From NCBI RefSeq assembly GCF_042242105.1, contig NC_092013.1, forward strand, positions 5,777,730 through 5,841,729: 64,000 nt of DNA. The letters are read 5' to 3'. The notes beneath the pieces are model-generated. The model was not told where the DNA came from and did not search any database. It worked only from the letters and a program-made list of their open reading frames with translations. The DNA comes from Pempheris klunzingeri (Eukaryota > Chordata > Actinopteri > Acropomatiformes > Pempheridae). The position numbers and the translations under genes are program-made. Shown here one piece after another: positions 11,545 to 25,200 of this stretch (positions are counted from its first letter, which is position 1; each line of letters starts with the position of its first letter).

Positions 11545-13056
11545 CAGTGGGGCAAAAAAGTATTTAGTCAGCCACCAATTGTGCAAGTTCTCTCACTTAA
11601 AAAGATGAGAGGCCTGTAATTTTCATCATAGGTACACTTCAACTATGAGAGACAGAATAGGGGGAAAGAATCCAGGAAATCACATTGTAGGATTTTTAAA
11701 GAATTTATTTGCAAATTATGGTGGAAAATAAGTATTTGGTCAATAACAAAAGTTCATCTCTATACTTTGTTATATACCCTTTGTTGGCAATGACAGAGGT
11801 CAAACGTCTTCACAAGGTTTTCACACACTGTTGCTGGTATTTTGGCTCATTACTCCATGCAGATCTCCTCTGGAGCAGTGATGTTTTGGGGCTGTCGCTG
11901 GGCAACACGGACTTTCAACTCCCTCCAAAGATTTTCTATGGGGTTGAGATCTGGAGACTGGCTAGGCCACTCCAGGACCTTGAAATGCTTCTTACGAAGC
12001 CACTCCTTCGTTGCCCGGGCGGTGTGTTTGGGATCATTGTCATGCTGAAAGACCCAGCCACGTTTCATCTTCAATGCCCTTGCTGATGGAAGGAGGTTTT
12101 CACTCAAAATCTAACGATACATGGCCCCATTCATTCTTTCCTTTACACGGATCAGTCGTCCTGGTCCCTTTGCAGAAAAACAGCCCCAAAGCATGATGTT
12201 TCCACCCCCATGCTTCACAGTAGGTATGGTGTTCTTTGGATGCAAATCAGCATTCTTTCTCCTCCAAACACGACAAGTTGAGTTTTTACCAAAAAGTTCT
12301 ATTTTGGTTTCATCTGACCATATGACATTCTCCCAATCCTCTTCTGGATCATCCAAATGCTCTCTAGCAAACTTCAGACGGGCCTGGACATGTACTGGCT
12401 TAAGCAGGGGGACACGTCTGGCACTGCAGGATTTGAGTCCCTGGTGGCGTAGTGTGTCACTGATGGTAGCCTTTGTTACTTTGGTCCCAGCTCTCTGCGA
12501 TCTTGCGTGGAGCCCCAGATCGAGGGAGATTATCAGTGGTCTTGTATGTCTTCCATTTTCTAATAATTGCTCCCACAGTTGATTTCTTCACACCAAGCTG
12601 CTTACCTATTGCAGATTCAGTCTTCCCAGCCTGGTGCAGGTCTACAATTTTGTTTCTGGTGTCCTTTGACAGCTCTTTGGTCTTGGCCATAGTGGAGTTT
12701 GGAGTGTGACTGTTTGAGGTTGTGGACAGGTGTCTTTTATACTGATAACCAGTTCAAACAAGTGCCATTAATACAGGTAACGAGTGGAGGACAGAGGAGC
12801 CTCTTAAAGAAGAAGTTACAGGTCTGTGAGAGCCAGAAATCTTGCTTGTTTGTAGGTGACCAAATACTTATTTTACCGAGGAATTTACCAATTAATTCAT
12901 TAAAAATCCTACAATGTGATTTCCTGGATTCTTTCCCCCCATTCTGTCTCTCATAGTTGAAGTGTACCTATGATGAAAATGACAGGCCTCTCTCATCTTT
13001 TTAAGTGGGAGAACTTGCACAATTGGTGGCTGACTAAATACTTTTTTGCCCCACTG
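11545..13056 (-). mobile_element. Tc1/mariner-type transposon with IR/DR ends, inactive
   Basis: The element begins CAGTGGGGCAAAAAAGTATT and ends with its inverted complement, flanked by the TA target duplication at 11543-11544 and 13057-13058. The terminal inverted repeats are about 200 bp and well matched over the outer 155 bp. Each contains an outer AAGTATTTAGTCA (11558-11570; inverted at 13031-13043) and an inner AAGTATTTGGTCA (11730-11742; inverted at 12857-12869), the IR/DR arrangement known from fish Tc1 elements. The transposase remnant lies on the minus strand inside. Confidence 0.93.
11850..12690 (-). pseudogene. degenerate Tc1-like transposase
   Basis: Reading on the minus strand from ATG at 12690, the N-terminal helix-turn-helix region ([20 protein letters not shown]) runs into a premature stop at 12457 because bases corresponding to part of the linker are lost or shifted. 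A second block (12356-12111) has the catalytic-domain start [11 protein letters not shown] with the first Asp, and ends at a stop just after the MYR motif. A third block (12107-11850) carries [10 protein letters not shown] with the second Asp, and [10 protein letters not shown] with Asp and Glu of the DDE triad, then stops early in place of the usual C terminus. The breaks make this copy non-functional. The family is clear; only the exact deletion boundaries are uncertain. Confidence 0.92.
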
Positions 13057-13366
13057 TACCGTGTGGTCTGATTCTGAAGTTGGACTGCATTCTTCACCCG
13101 AACCACACAATGAGGAAATATCTTAGGGGAAGAATGAAGTTCATCCCTCCAGTAGAGTTTCAGACACTCGGAGAATCTGACAAGGAGCACTGAAGCTGTT
13201 CTGGAGGCTTGAGTTGTCCGAACTCCTTTATTTCACATACTGGCCTCCATTTCCCAGAGGAAAGGGGAGGGAGAGGAAAATGAATAAATCAAAGTGCACA
13301 CAGATACCTGTACGATAATGTGCAGACACTGATGGAGTCTGTGGTATGTTCATTCTAAAACATGTC

Positions 13367-13372
13367 TTTATT
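13367..13372 (-). terminator. candidate polyadenylation signal for rhobtb3
   Basis: AATAAA on the minus strand, about 2.1 kb downstream of the rhobtb3 stop codon. No nearer canonical signal was obvious, but minor variants were not searched exhaustively. Confidence 0.35.
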
Positions 13373-13752
13373 TAAAGTCAGACGTCATGTTATCTACAGT
13401 TTGTACATTTCTGGCCCAGTGGAGCCACATGAGTGTCTCCACACTGGGTGTGGATGCAGCACTGGGGTGCGCCTCGTTTTACCGTCCAGTTTTTCAACCG
13501 TTATTTGCTGATTTTCTTCGTAAGAGCGGACTGGTGGGTTTGTCTGAGGGTTGCTGTGGTGCAGCAGCAGGTAAAATAATACACCTGGTGTTTAAAAGGT
13601 ACCAGCTGATCTCACCTGTACACCGTCAAAATCTGTGGTCGCTTTCTTGTACTAGACAGGCTGCTGCTACACCTCTGCTGAAGTACTGTGGGAGCTGGAT
13701 GCACATACAGCTGCATACTGTTTGACTATTAATGACTGCTACTGATTCACTG

Positions 13753-13758
13753 AATAAA
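13753..13758 (+). terminator. candidate polyadenylation signal on the + strand (possible glrx 3' exon)
   Basis: AATAAA is followed within 40 bases by a T/G-rich stretch, as expected for a cleavage site. If glrx has a spliced 3'UTR exon it could end here; this is an inference. Confidence 0.3.
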
Positions 13759-15457
13759 AAGCTTGCTGCAAAATGTCACTGATTTCTTCTGTTTTTTTTT
13801 GTTTTTTGCTTCATTGTGTTGAAGGTTTTTCCTGACAAATGACATTGTTCTGTCTTCCTTCTCCCCAGTTTGTGTTTTATAATCACGTACTAGAAGTAAA
13901 TACCAGTGAAACAGTGGACGGTAAAACAGTGTGACCCAGTTGTCTCTACTCCAAATGCTTAAAAAATAAGTAAATCATATCCACTTACAGTATAGTTTAC
14001 AAATATAATTGCAGCACCAATAAATCATAATCTTAATGATCAAAAATAACCTCAAATTAAAAAACAGAACAAAATAAATATCGTGTATACACCCAGAGGC
14101 ATTGTGGTTTAAAGAGTACCAACGCATGTTCATGATATGGTTGTTGTTCCTAAATCTTTATACTGCCTCTGTACATGTAAATGCTACGAAAGGCTTTTGC
14201 CTTTTTATGTGACGGACAGAGACAGACCATTATTAGTTAGTTATTGCAAATAGATAAGGAATAGTTTCAGCGTTACGTCTGACTGACCTGCAAAGGAAAA
14301 GGTGGAACTGAAATCTAAAAATACATAGATTACTGTTCTGGATTTGGTGTACGGAGCACTCGATTTCAGTACAGGCGATGGGTAGTTTAACTTGACAGTT
14401 TAATTTCAAGCCTTTTCTAAATGAAAGCGAGATGGCCTCATTTGACACAGACGACAACCAAAATGTATTCCATCCCACATGGTAATAAAATCAGTCCGAG
14501 ACGCTCACTGAAGTTGCATCGGAGATCTGAGAGGATCTAATAAAAGAATCGTAATTAGATTGGTCCTGCTCGTCTGCTAAACTGAGTTTCTGTCAGACTA
14601 CAGATGAAGATGAGCGCGGCTGCGCTACCAGCTGCATTAACGGTTACTTTCCTCTCCGCGTTAATGTAGGTCACCGCTCGGCTGAAATGCCAATCGGGCC
14701 ATTAAGAAGTTAAGAGGCACGAGAGTCATTTCAGCTTGTGAAATGCTGCGTGTGCACACGTTCGGACGGGACACAGATGCAGCATGGGCCAGAGTTTGAT
14801 TTAAGACGGACCAGTCCCATGTCCAGCGTACAGAAGATACAAAGACATCCCCAGGTGTCGAGTCGAGAAGAAAACACTTGAGCTCGGTTTCCTTCCTGCT
14901 TTTTCAACCTGAAGTCCCATTTACCCGTTAACTGTAGTTTGCAACAGGCTGCACATGATTCTGGTCAGTTTTTCGAACAGATGTGTGGTCATTTGATATC
15001 AGTGCTGGTAATGGAGCCATTTTATGTCACTGTTCATCTTCGCTAACCACCATTTTGCATCTGCCAATAGAAATATAATCTTTCACAGGGCCTCTGGCCA
15101 GTTTCCAGCAAGTCATTTCAGATTCATATTCGGTTTTAAGGATCAGTCATTTTGTATTGCCGATGATGGAATAGTCATTACACAAAGGACACAGTCATTC
15201 CTTGAGGGTAGGAAAGGCGTGTCAGACCAATGTATGTCACTGCTTGACGACGCTGTCCCATTGATTAAGGAGTCTTAAGCCATTTTCCTCTGCAGCAGAG
15301 TCTCTCAGCCCTTCAGACAGCAAGACAACCAGAAGAAATTAATTGATTGATCAGTCTCTTTCTCCAAGCGCTGATGACCAATCTCACTCTTTGTCATTAT
15401 TTTGTCCCTCCTCTGCTCTCTCCCTGTTTTCTGTAGGCTTTTGCCGTCCAGGTGGGG

Positions 15458-16234
15458 TCACATGACAATGCAGCGGGACTTGCGTAGCTTGCGTCGCCGC
15501 TGCTGGTATTCGCTGAGCTCCTGCAGGTAGCCTCTGGATGGCCAGCGTAACCTCTCCACCTGCTCACGCTCCTCCTCTGGAACACACACACACACACATA
15601 AAAACAAACCTATCACTGATCTATCGCAAACACAACAGTGTTTTACTGATAAAACCATTATGCCAAGATTTACGGTATTTGGCACTTACTCTCTTAAACT
15701 CATAGTGTAGTAAATCCTTGGATTGTTGCCATGAACCAACAAGCCAACAAGCCTGAAATATCTGATAAGATTTTTTTTTTTTTTACACCAACAAGCAGCA
15801 GTAGTCCAGCGGTGATCGATCATGTGCTGCTGACTTATTCTTGCCTTTTACTTTGGTTGTGCCCTTCAGTACCCGTCCAATGGTCTTAAATCCTCTTGTG
15901 TGTATGACTAATGACAATAAAACGTGCTGCCGCTACTAACCAGAGCAATGTTGCCGTTAATCTTTGTAATGAACTGATTATTTGGTCTGTTAAGTGTATA
16001 AGACTAATAACTGAGATGCAAAGTTTTGTGTGTGAATAAATGTTTTATTCATACACAAAGCATGTTTTATCTATATATCTATATCTATCTATATCTAGAT
16101 ATATATCTATATATCTATATATAGATATCTATCTATATCTATCTATCTATATCTAGATATATAGATATCTATCTATATCTATCTATCTCTAGATATATAG
16201 ATATATATCTATCTATATATATCTAGATATATAG

Positions 16235-16267
<33 letters not shown>

Positions 16268-19200
16268 GATATATCTAGATAGATATATCTAGATATAGAT
16301 ATATCTAGATATATATAGATAGATAGATAGATAGATATATATAGATAGATATAGATATCTATCTATATATCTATATCTATATCTATAGATATATCCTAAC
16401 TTATAAATGCACTTGCGTTCTATTCATGGTATTTCGTTTTAAGTCACAACTGATCGGTGGACGATTACACCTTGATTACACCTCATGTATTTGACCAACT
16501 GGTTGGTCGTAGACCAAAGTGAAAAAACCAGCCTGCTATTTACAGCCGTCCTCTGAGGCAGAGGGAGACTAGCCTGCACATGTGTGTGGAAAAACAGATC
16601 GTCAAAAGCCTCGAGGCACTTTGATTAAATAATTTTTTTTAAATGAAGTCTGAAACTAAAGCCAGCATCTTAACTTTGCAATCACTTTGCAGCAATGTTA
16701 GTCTCCATAACCATCACTTACAAGGCTAGAATGAATTTATCCGACATTTCCTGCACGTTTAAAACATTCACACACTGACCTGAGAGCTCCAGGAAGTCAG
16801 GTTTGTGACTGAAGATCAGGTAGTTGTTGGCGATAAAGTGGAGGAGCCAGACGTACAGCTGCTCTGCGTTGTGGCACTGAGGATCAATTTAAACACAGAC
16901 ATTATGACAAGTAACACTGATTCAGTTGAGAATGAATGCTTTTCAACAGATAACCATGGATGTTGCAGAAGGAGGCCTGGGGCTGCTGCAACTAATGAGA
17001 TTAAGCTTGCTGCAGAAAAAAAAAAACATTGGATTGGGCAATTCTTTTGACAAACGGCTAGATTTCCTCTACACACAACATTTATTTTATGTTAGCCGAA
17101 GGTAATGTCATATCATAATGAGACTCATCTCTCTGAAGTTCACCTCTCTCGCCCCCTTTTTTTTTTTACACCATTACACTCAAAAGTTGCACTGACCTTT
17201 GCTCGGCGGAGGAGCCGAATCACACTGATACCCGTTGATGACAGCTCTCTGCTGGGCATGCTCTGAAGGTAGGCGCACACGCACACTTCACACAGGTGCT
17301 GCAGACGTTTCACCTGATACATCTCGGCACAGACGAGCACCGCCATGGCCTGCAACACACTGGCTGGACACACAAGCGCACATAGCACTGTGATATGTGT
17401 ATTTTATTACACGTGCATTTATAGTTCTAATGTAGATTACGGTCAATTCTAGATTTACACAGAAGCTGGATACATTTTTTAACATATTGTCCAGACGACA
17501 TTGACGGCTTAAAAAGCGCTACCTGAAGTAAAGAAAGTGTTATTGACCCAAAAAGTGAAACTGGAACACAACCACATAATATAGATATTAGAATATAACA
17601 AAAACAAAAAAGTTAAAGCTGCACAATTCAATGCTTTTATATGAACTATATATAAAATGACCCTGTGTATGTGGCGTTGCTTGTAGTGTATGTAGGGAAA
17701 TTATCACCCAACTCTCTACAGAGCATTTCAGCATCTTTCAGCTCATCGATTCGGTTTTACTGCCCATAAATTTACAGTTCCAGCAACAGCAAGAAGCTGT
17801 TTAGAGTAACAAAGCTGTAATGAATCCACTGGACAGCAGACAGAAGTTAGAGACTCACTGGTGAAAGGTGGCAGCTAAAGTTGGCGGAGACCAAAACTGA
17901 GCTAAATGCACAGTAAATATCAAACCTATATTTGTCTGGTGACTCCAGATATTGTATGATCACGTCTGCTTCATGTGGACAAATTTGCTGGAGATTTCTG
18001 AGAGCACTTTTCTTAAACATTGTTTACAAAGAGTTCTCTGTTTGAATGGAGCCCTACAACAGACTACTGACACACACACACACACACACACAAGCATCAA
18101 TAATACAACCAACATTTATTTATGGCTTTATATCTATATAAATCTATCTTATTGTCCCATATGACAAGCAGTCAAATGACATCCTGACTATACTGCAACA
18201 CATTTCAAACAAGTAGTGGCAGTCCCATTATTTAATGTCAAAATCCTCCTGATCTAATTTGATTCCTGTCATTTATGTCAGTCGAGCGCTGCCATCATCC
18301 TTCACTCCCTCCTGTAAACACGGATTCTCTGCATGTGTCTGACAGGCTGATGCCGACTGGGCTGCAGCCATTCAGAGGCTTTGTTCTTTTCAGCTGCACA
18401 GTCATCTGAACGTGTAAGTGAGCATGAACAGCATACCCTGCTATCATACAGCATGCACAGTATATATATATATATGTGAATGAAACTCTCATTTCACACC
18501 TGTTTTCGGTGCTACCGGTGGAGTTAGCTTGCTTTGACCTTGAGTGTTGGGCTCTTACATAACAGTGCAGCGGCTGCAGCCTCTGGAGCTCTTTCATGGC
18601 TTTAATTTCCCGTTCCCATGACTCAACCTGAAGCTGTATCTCTGGAAACAGCTTGCTTCCCCTCCTTGTGCCTAAGCTGGATCTTAAAGGGTTGCTTGTT
18701 GAGGTTTTTCGTGATTTATTTATTTATTTATATTTATTTTTTTTTTGCATCAAAACATCTCATGCCACAAAATAAGGGGATTGTCAGCTCTCAGTAGCTG
18801 CTTATTCAGAACGGATTATTCTGAACCTTTACATTGTCTATTCAGCAGCTTCGTTATGTAACAATACTGGGAGGGAAAATGACAGCCAATGTTGTGATTA
18901 ACTCTGATTCTGTAACTGCAAGTAACAGTTCTATGGCTTTATCTATTAATTAAGAAACATAACATGTGTTTTTTGTGCTGAATCTGTAATTATCTGTCGT
19001 TGGTGGGCTTGATTAAAGAGGGACAACAGTTAGTTGCGATGTCACAGTGGATAACAAAGCCCCTCTAGACACGACTGCATAAGCTCATCATTCAAAGCTG
19101 AATTAAGTCATCTTTTAGCACTAAGGGGAAGAAGAACTCAAAAACACAGCAAGAAGCCTTATGAGATTTCAGCCAATCCAGTTGCTTTGGCTAACCTGTT

Positions 19201-22200
19201 AGGAAAGAGTTGCCCACTTACACACGTAGCAGAGAAAGAGCAACACAAATATTAAATTGAAGTCCCTTTGGCTGCCTGTAAAAGACAGGCGTTTAGATGT
19301 TGTTTGGTGCACTCACTCCTGAAATATTTAACCTTGACTCTCAGCCATTTTAGCGCTGAAAAGGTAGCACGCACTTGGTGTGGTGTGTGCAAGCCCACAG
19401 CTTTGAATGAACTGCCGTTATTTGTTTTGTCTCACTAATAAAAGACAAAGCAACAAGCTAAAAGTGGCTGAGAGCTGCAGGCTGGTGTTGATGTCGATTT
19501 TCAGTTGGATTCAACAGCATCAGCAAAGCGTTCACATCACAGAGTCGCTTGATTCAGTGTTTAAAACACAAATGCAACTTAAAAGTAACTTTATGGTTGT
19601 ACACACACTTCAAAAAGTGTAATGTACAGTAGCTCATTGCATCACCAGAGAGAATTATCTGCACTAATTGCTTTGAAAATGCAGCGTGCGATGTGACAGA
19701 TAGTGACAGCGGAAAACAACAACAAGAAGGCGTCTGGGGCCGTGAGCTGGCATCATTAACAGCAGTGATGCCACGGGTTGATTTTGTCATCACTAAAACT
19801 AATTTAATTTTAAGCTCGGTGCTGTTCTCCGCGCGCCACATGAGACTGACACTGGCAGCGTGTCGCAGTCACACAGATGGTTGATGGCCCTTGTCATCTG
19901 CGCTCTTGTTTTGGGCTGCGTTTACTGAGCGAGGCCTGGAGGAAAACACTGCCGTACCTCTCTCAAGTGTCTTCTCGTTTGAGAATGGCGCTTTCTTCTG
20001 CAGTGCATTAAAATTACATCAAAAGTCTGTTGACCTTCTGTCATTCTGCTCGTCTGGTCCGTGACATTCAAAGCTTTCATCTCAATCAGAAATCACTGTC
20101 TGTCTATTACTGTCTGAGTTATTATCCATTATTCAACTGAGCAGACTATTTTTATTTACAGCAACAGCCTGAGGGAGACATTATAGGCGGCTGAATTAAT
20201 AACACACTGACTGAGGGTTTCCCTGTGCAATCTATCTCACCGCCATACAAAATCTGCTACAGAGTTTAATTAGTCCACACGATAAAGAGAAGGGGAGTGC
20301 CATTATCTTACTATATTTAGGCCTCCCATTGGAGATGAGTATGCAGTTTTAGGTGCCGCTTAGTCTTTAATCGTAATGCTTACAGTCACAGTGGTAAACT
20401 TGGGCACACGTGTGGATCGTGTGCAGTAAACTCACCAGGACAGCAGGAGTCAGTGTAGAGGTACTCCAGGAAAGACAGGAAGGTATCCGAGGAGACGCCG
20501 TGGATGGGCACCACTCGGCTCCGGGCCTCCGCGTACTTCCCGCTGAACATGGCCGCCATGACATCGCAGCGCGCCACCAGCACTGCCCGGTGTGCCGGCA
20601 GTACACTCCCTTCACCACACACACAGACAGGTTTAGAATATCTGAGCTGTGAAATGGAAAGTCTGAGAGTATAAACTCTTCTATCTTGACAGATAGAAAC
20701 AGAATGCGTGTTTGATCCAAACATTTTTTGGAGATGATCCCAAACGCATACGAACTTTAACCAATTTTCATCAAGTCAAACGATCCTAATAACACCGACA
20801 AGACTTTTTGGGCTCATTACAGAAGTACAGAGGCCAAACCTAATTCAATCTGGCTTGTTATGAGTGATGATGTGTCATAATGGCCATTTAAATGAACAGG
20901 AAACAAATGACATGTAAAGCCTGGGCACAAGTCCTGACATAATCACCGTCATTAAGCACAGTTAACAGCCAGTGACAGCTACCACCACGCTCCATCAGCG
21001 CGTCAGCGTAGAAAAACCCACAGAATATTATTCGACAAATTTTCTCGGTGACCTCCAAGAGTTGGGCTCAGAGGTGCAAGTACAAGAAAAGCTCACTGCA
21101 CTTTTCATGAGATAAATATTGATTAGGTGAGGCCTTGGGGCATTATTTCTGGATTTCTCAGTTTGATCCTTTAATAGAGAATTGGCTAAATGCAGCTCAC
21201 GGAGGAGCTTCTGCTGAGATGGAACATGACGGGAACGGAAGGCAGCCCATCCCTCGGACCGCTTTATCTCATTGTGTCTCCAAATGGACGACCGGGCCCG
21301 GGACTGAGATCATAATTCAATCACGGCTAATAAAATGTGACCTTCCTCCGCTGTGTGACAGTGCATGCATTTGTAAATGTGCGTACGTCGAGCTGATCGG
21401 CCTGGACTTACCTTGCACCATGAAGATGACATCCGAGTAAAGAGGAGAATTGAACAGGTTGACAAGTGTCTGGGGACCGAGCTGAGCCGCACGTGCACTC
21501 GGGGTGTCCCTGGGGCCCTATGTGCACGCACACACACACACACACACACGCACACACACACACAGAAGAAGCCAGAATATATGGAGAGTTAGTATTCCTC
21601 TGCTACATGTCAGGTACTAGTTACCAACACAATTGCCATTCTGTGCATCTATCTCACCTCCCCTGTGGAATACAAATGGCCTCTCTGCCAGTCTTGTTTA
21701 GCGCTACCCAAACATACTTGAACTGCAATGCCAAGAACGACATGACAAAACTGACTAACACTGCGAAACAGGCTGAGAACCAGACGGCCGTCCAAACTGT
21801 CTGTTCATTAACACATTCCTGCTCATCTTAAGCGTTTAAAGAAGGGAGCGTAATGCAGTATATGCACTGCAGTGCACAGAGTAAAACCAGTTGTGCGGCT
21901 GTCAGTGCGTCTCTTTGGAGTGCATAAAAAAAGGTTTTGTTATGTCCATAAATGAGTGTCGTCAAAGCATCCCATTACCATTACGTGACCTTTCTCAGTC
22001 AACTGAAGCACAAAGAACTCCATATTCTCGCCCTGCTCTGCTGCAGAGGGGGAGCTCAGCACACACAGAGGCTTCAGGAGAGGCAGCCACAGAATCAAGC
22101 CGCTTTGATTTTGTAAATCAATGGCAAGCTTACGGAAAGCAAATCTCAGCTGGTCGCGCAGAGGGAGACGACCCAGAGATGCTTGCAGAGGACGAGATCA

Positions 22201-22254
22201 AATCATGACAGGACATTAGGGCGTCTCATCGTGTTACAGCAACCCAGCCGTCTC

Positions 22255-22289
<35 letters not shown>

Positions 22290-25200
22290 GTCAGCTCCTC
22301 TCAACACTGCCTCAGGTAGAAGACCTAGTTCTATCCAGATGGGTTGGTAGACCATGCACGGTGCCAAAGGCTTGTCAGAAGCAGACATGTCATATCTGCT
22401 GATATCTCTCTAAATGGTAAAGTCTGCTGCCTATTACATGGCCACACCTAACGTCTTCTAAATACATAACACAGTACATTACAGATGTGACGCTGCAGTT
22501 TTTTTTTTTTTTACATAATGATGGATTTCCTGGCTGACGACCGGTCTGAACTCTGTACTTATCTTGTGTTGTGCTTCAGCTCCTCGGAGAGCATCTCTTG
22601 TTTATGTTTTGCTAATTCCCACAGTATCTTAGAGGTGATATGGGGACTAATTATGTAAATATGCTAATTATGTCCACATTATCACTGCACTGTTTTAAAA
22701 CAAGGTCTTGTTAATTAAGGCGCTGTTAGTCTGCACCTCCAAAAACATGTGTTTGTACCTTCAAAGAGTAAACTTGACACATCAGATATTTAACCTCTTT
22801 TGTTGCGGAGGGCTGCTGTAGCGTACACACCGTAAGATATTCCAGCCTTAAACAAGATGATGTTTCATTAGAGAACGAGAAGAGAGGTGATTTTAAACAT
22901 CAAAGACCTCACCCTCTCTCTGCCGATGAGGGATCGTATGCGCTCCATAAGCTGAGCCACAGCGAGCGAATTCTTCAGCTTCTCCTCCAGGGCCTCCTGG
23001 AGGTGGTCCCACTCCCACGCTCCTACAAAAAACATCCACAAACACACCGATTCTGTGGACCCACAATTGTACAGTTTGCACAAACATGCGGGCAAACTCT
23101 TTTCTAGCTGGCACTGTTCTCACCACCCACGTTCCTTACAGCAAACACTCAGGACCTGTTTTTGACAAAGTGAGCTTGTTCTAAAATTTGTCTGTTTATA
23201 TAATCCATGGTGGTTATGGGTGGGACGCCCAGTACAGATTCCACAAATTCCACAAAACAGTGACCCAAAAGCCTTTGCAAACCACACCAGAGGCCATAAT
23301 GAATCTGCATCCAAGTCAAGTGGTTAATAGTTTTTATAGATTTATATAACTTCCATTTAACTTCGGCCAGATTATTTTATTTCAGTTTTTTCCACTCAGT
23401 TGTTGGATAAAAATGCAAAGTGAAAAATAAGTATTTTAGTGTAGTGTAGAGATATTTAAAACTTGAATCCATATCTTCACAATTTGAAATACAGATATAG
23501 TTTAACTTCACAAATCACATTAGAAATATATACAAGCTTGTCTGATTGAAGCTCAAAAGAGAGACTGTACTTAAGGAGCTTTAAGAAAAATGCTAATGTC
23601 AGCACGCTAACAGTGACAATACACAAAACAGCACTAAACACAAAGCACAGATGAGGCTGATGGGGTTTTGCAGGTGTTTAAATCAAAAGCATTGGACACA
23701 TTGAAACTGGGACCTGATGATGCCTCACGGAAATAAAAAAGTAAGGAATCAAGCAATTACAATGGAACAGCTGATGAGACATTTCGCTAAAAAACAACAC
23801 ATGTGAACCTCGTCGTGGCTGTAGAGGTTAAGTCAAGGAATCACCAAACCCAGTGGAATACATCCTCTGAGGACCATGAATGGTTGTACAAAATGCCATA
23901 ACAATCCACTCAATGGTTTTAAAGATACGTCTGAACCAAAGAGGGTGACCAACCAATCAACTGTCCAACATGGTTATCCTCACAGCCACACATTATGATT
24001 TAAAATGTTTGATGTACAGTAAATAAACAGGGAAATAGAAATTTGGGCTGTGATATTTAGTAAGAAGTACAGAGACTCAAAAACAAGCAGCCCTGATATA
24101 TAAAGAGAAACCTGAGCAACTATTAAAAACACAAAAACAGGCAAAGTAAAACTTGCTTCATCATTTGGAAAACATCGCTGCCTTCACTTCAGAGGTATGC
24201 TCCTTTATAAAGCCTACGCAGCCCTGCAGCTTGATTGGGGTGGTGCACTCTGTCTCCGTGGGACATAAACAGACTGTTGAGGGAAGAAGGGAGCTGGACT
24301 GGGCAGGATTTATCTCATCATTAGTTCATAATGACGGTATTTGGGGCTGATAGAGGGATTACTTCAACACACGGTGCCGGATAATGACACTGCACGGCGC
24401 AGACACCTCATAGGCAGGGTGAGAGATTAGCTCAGGGACTGTGCTGCTGACATATGATGCAGCCAGACAGCAAAAAACAGACCTGAATGCACTGGTAGAT
24501 GCTTTCATATGCAGGATGGAAAGGAACTGCATAAAACTGAATATATGTACGCAAAAAGCAAAAGCTGCAAAAAGCTTAAATCATTCCGACATAATCTCAC
24601 ACATAAGTTTCAGTTTTTCTTCTCACCCACCTACACAAACACACAGACAAACATGAAGGCTGAGATAGGATACTTTTGGGAACAAGTTGCACAGATTAAC
24701 ACTAATTTCCTGGAGGTTTTGCTTAACCACTTCCTTACCTGCTACATTCCTGACTCTAAACCTCTAAACTCTAAACCCTTTCAAGGACATAAACCAGTGT
24801 AATTTGTGCTAAATTCAGTTGCAAGGAAACCAACTTACAACAAATCTTCCCCCAGTAGGACAACAACAACTGAGCAAACTAAAGTTTGACCCCAAATAAG
24901 GCCAGGACGGCCACAAACACACACACACACACACTGATCTGTGTCATACACATGTAATACATGTGTGCTTAACATGCACACACACAATAACAACCGAGTG
25001 CCAAATGGAATGAATCAACAGCACACTACACAAGGAGACAGAGTCTCACAGTGTTAACGTCACACAAGCAAAGTCACGGCCTCTGTGACCTGTCCACACA
25101 CACAGAAGTGACAAAAACCCAGAGCGTGGAATAACACCGGGAGCGTGACGCTGTGTTTTTACAGAGACGGGCTATTGTTATGGAAATGTGTTGTGCTAAG

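Larger units (their letters stand above)
13059..15457 (-). other. rhobtb3 3'UTR and convergent intergenic region
   Basis: The region has no supported coding exon. A minus-strand AATAAA (TTTATT at 13367-13372) could end a rhobtb3 3'UTR of about 2 kb, and a plus-strand AATAAA at 13753-13758 could end a glrx transcript, in which case the two 3' ends would overlap. A 112-residue open frame at 13387-13725 resembles no protein I recognise and lacks splice or family support. Confidence 0.4.

Noticed and set aside
13387-13725. 112-codon open frame downstream of the Tc1 element
   Set aside because: No motif or family is recognised and it lies in the probable rhobtb3 3'UTR region.
16069-16394. Repeat array considered as a CRISPR-like or satellite array
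   Set aside because: The units are 2-4 bp with no unique spacers, so it is a microsatellite.
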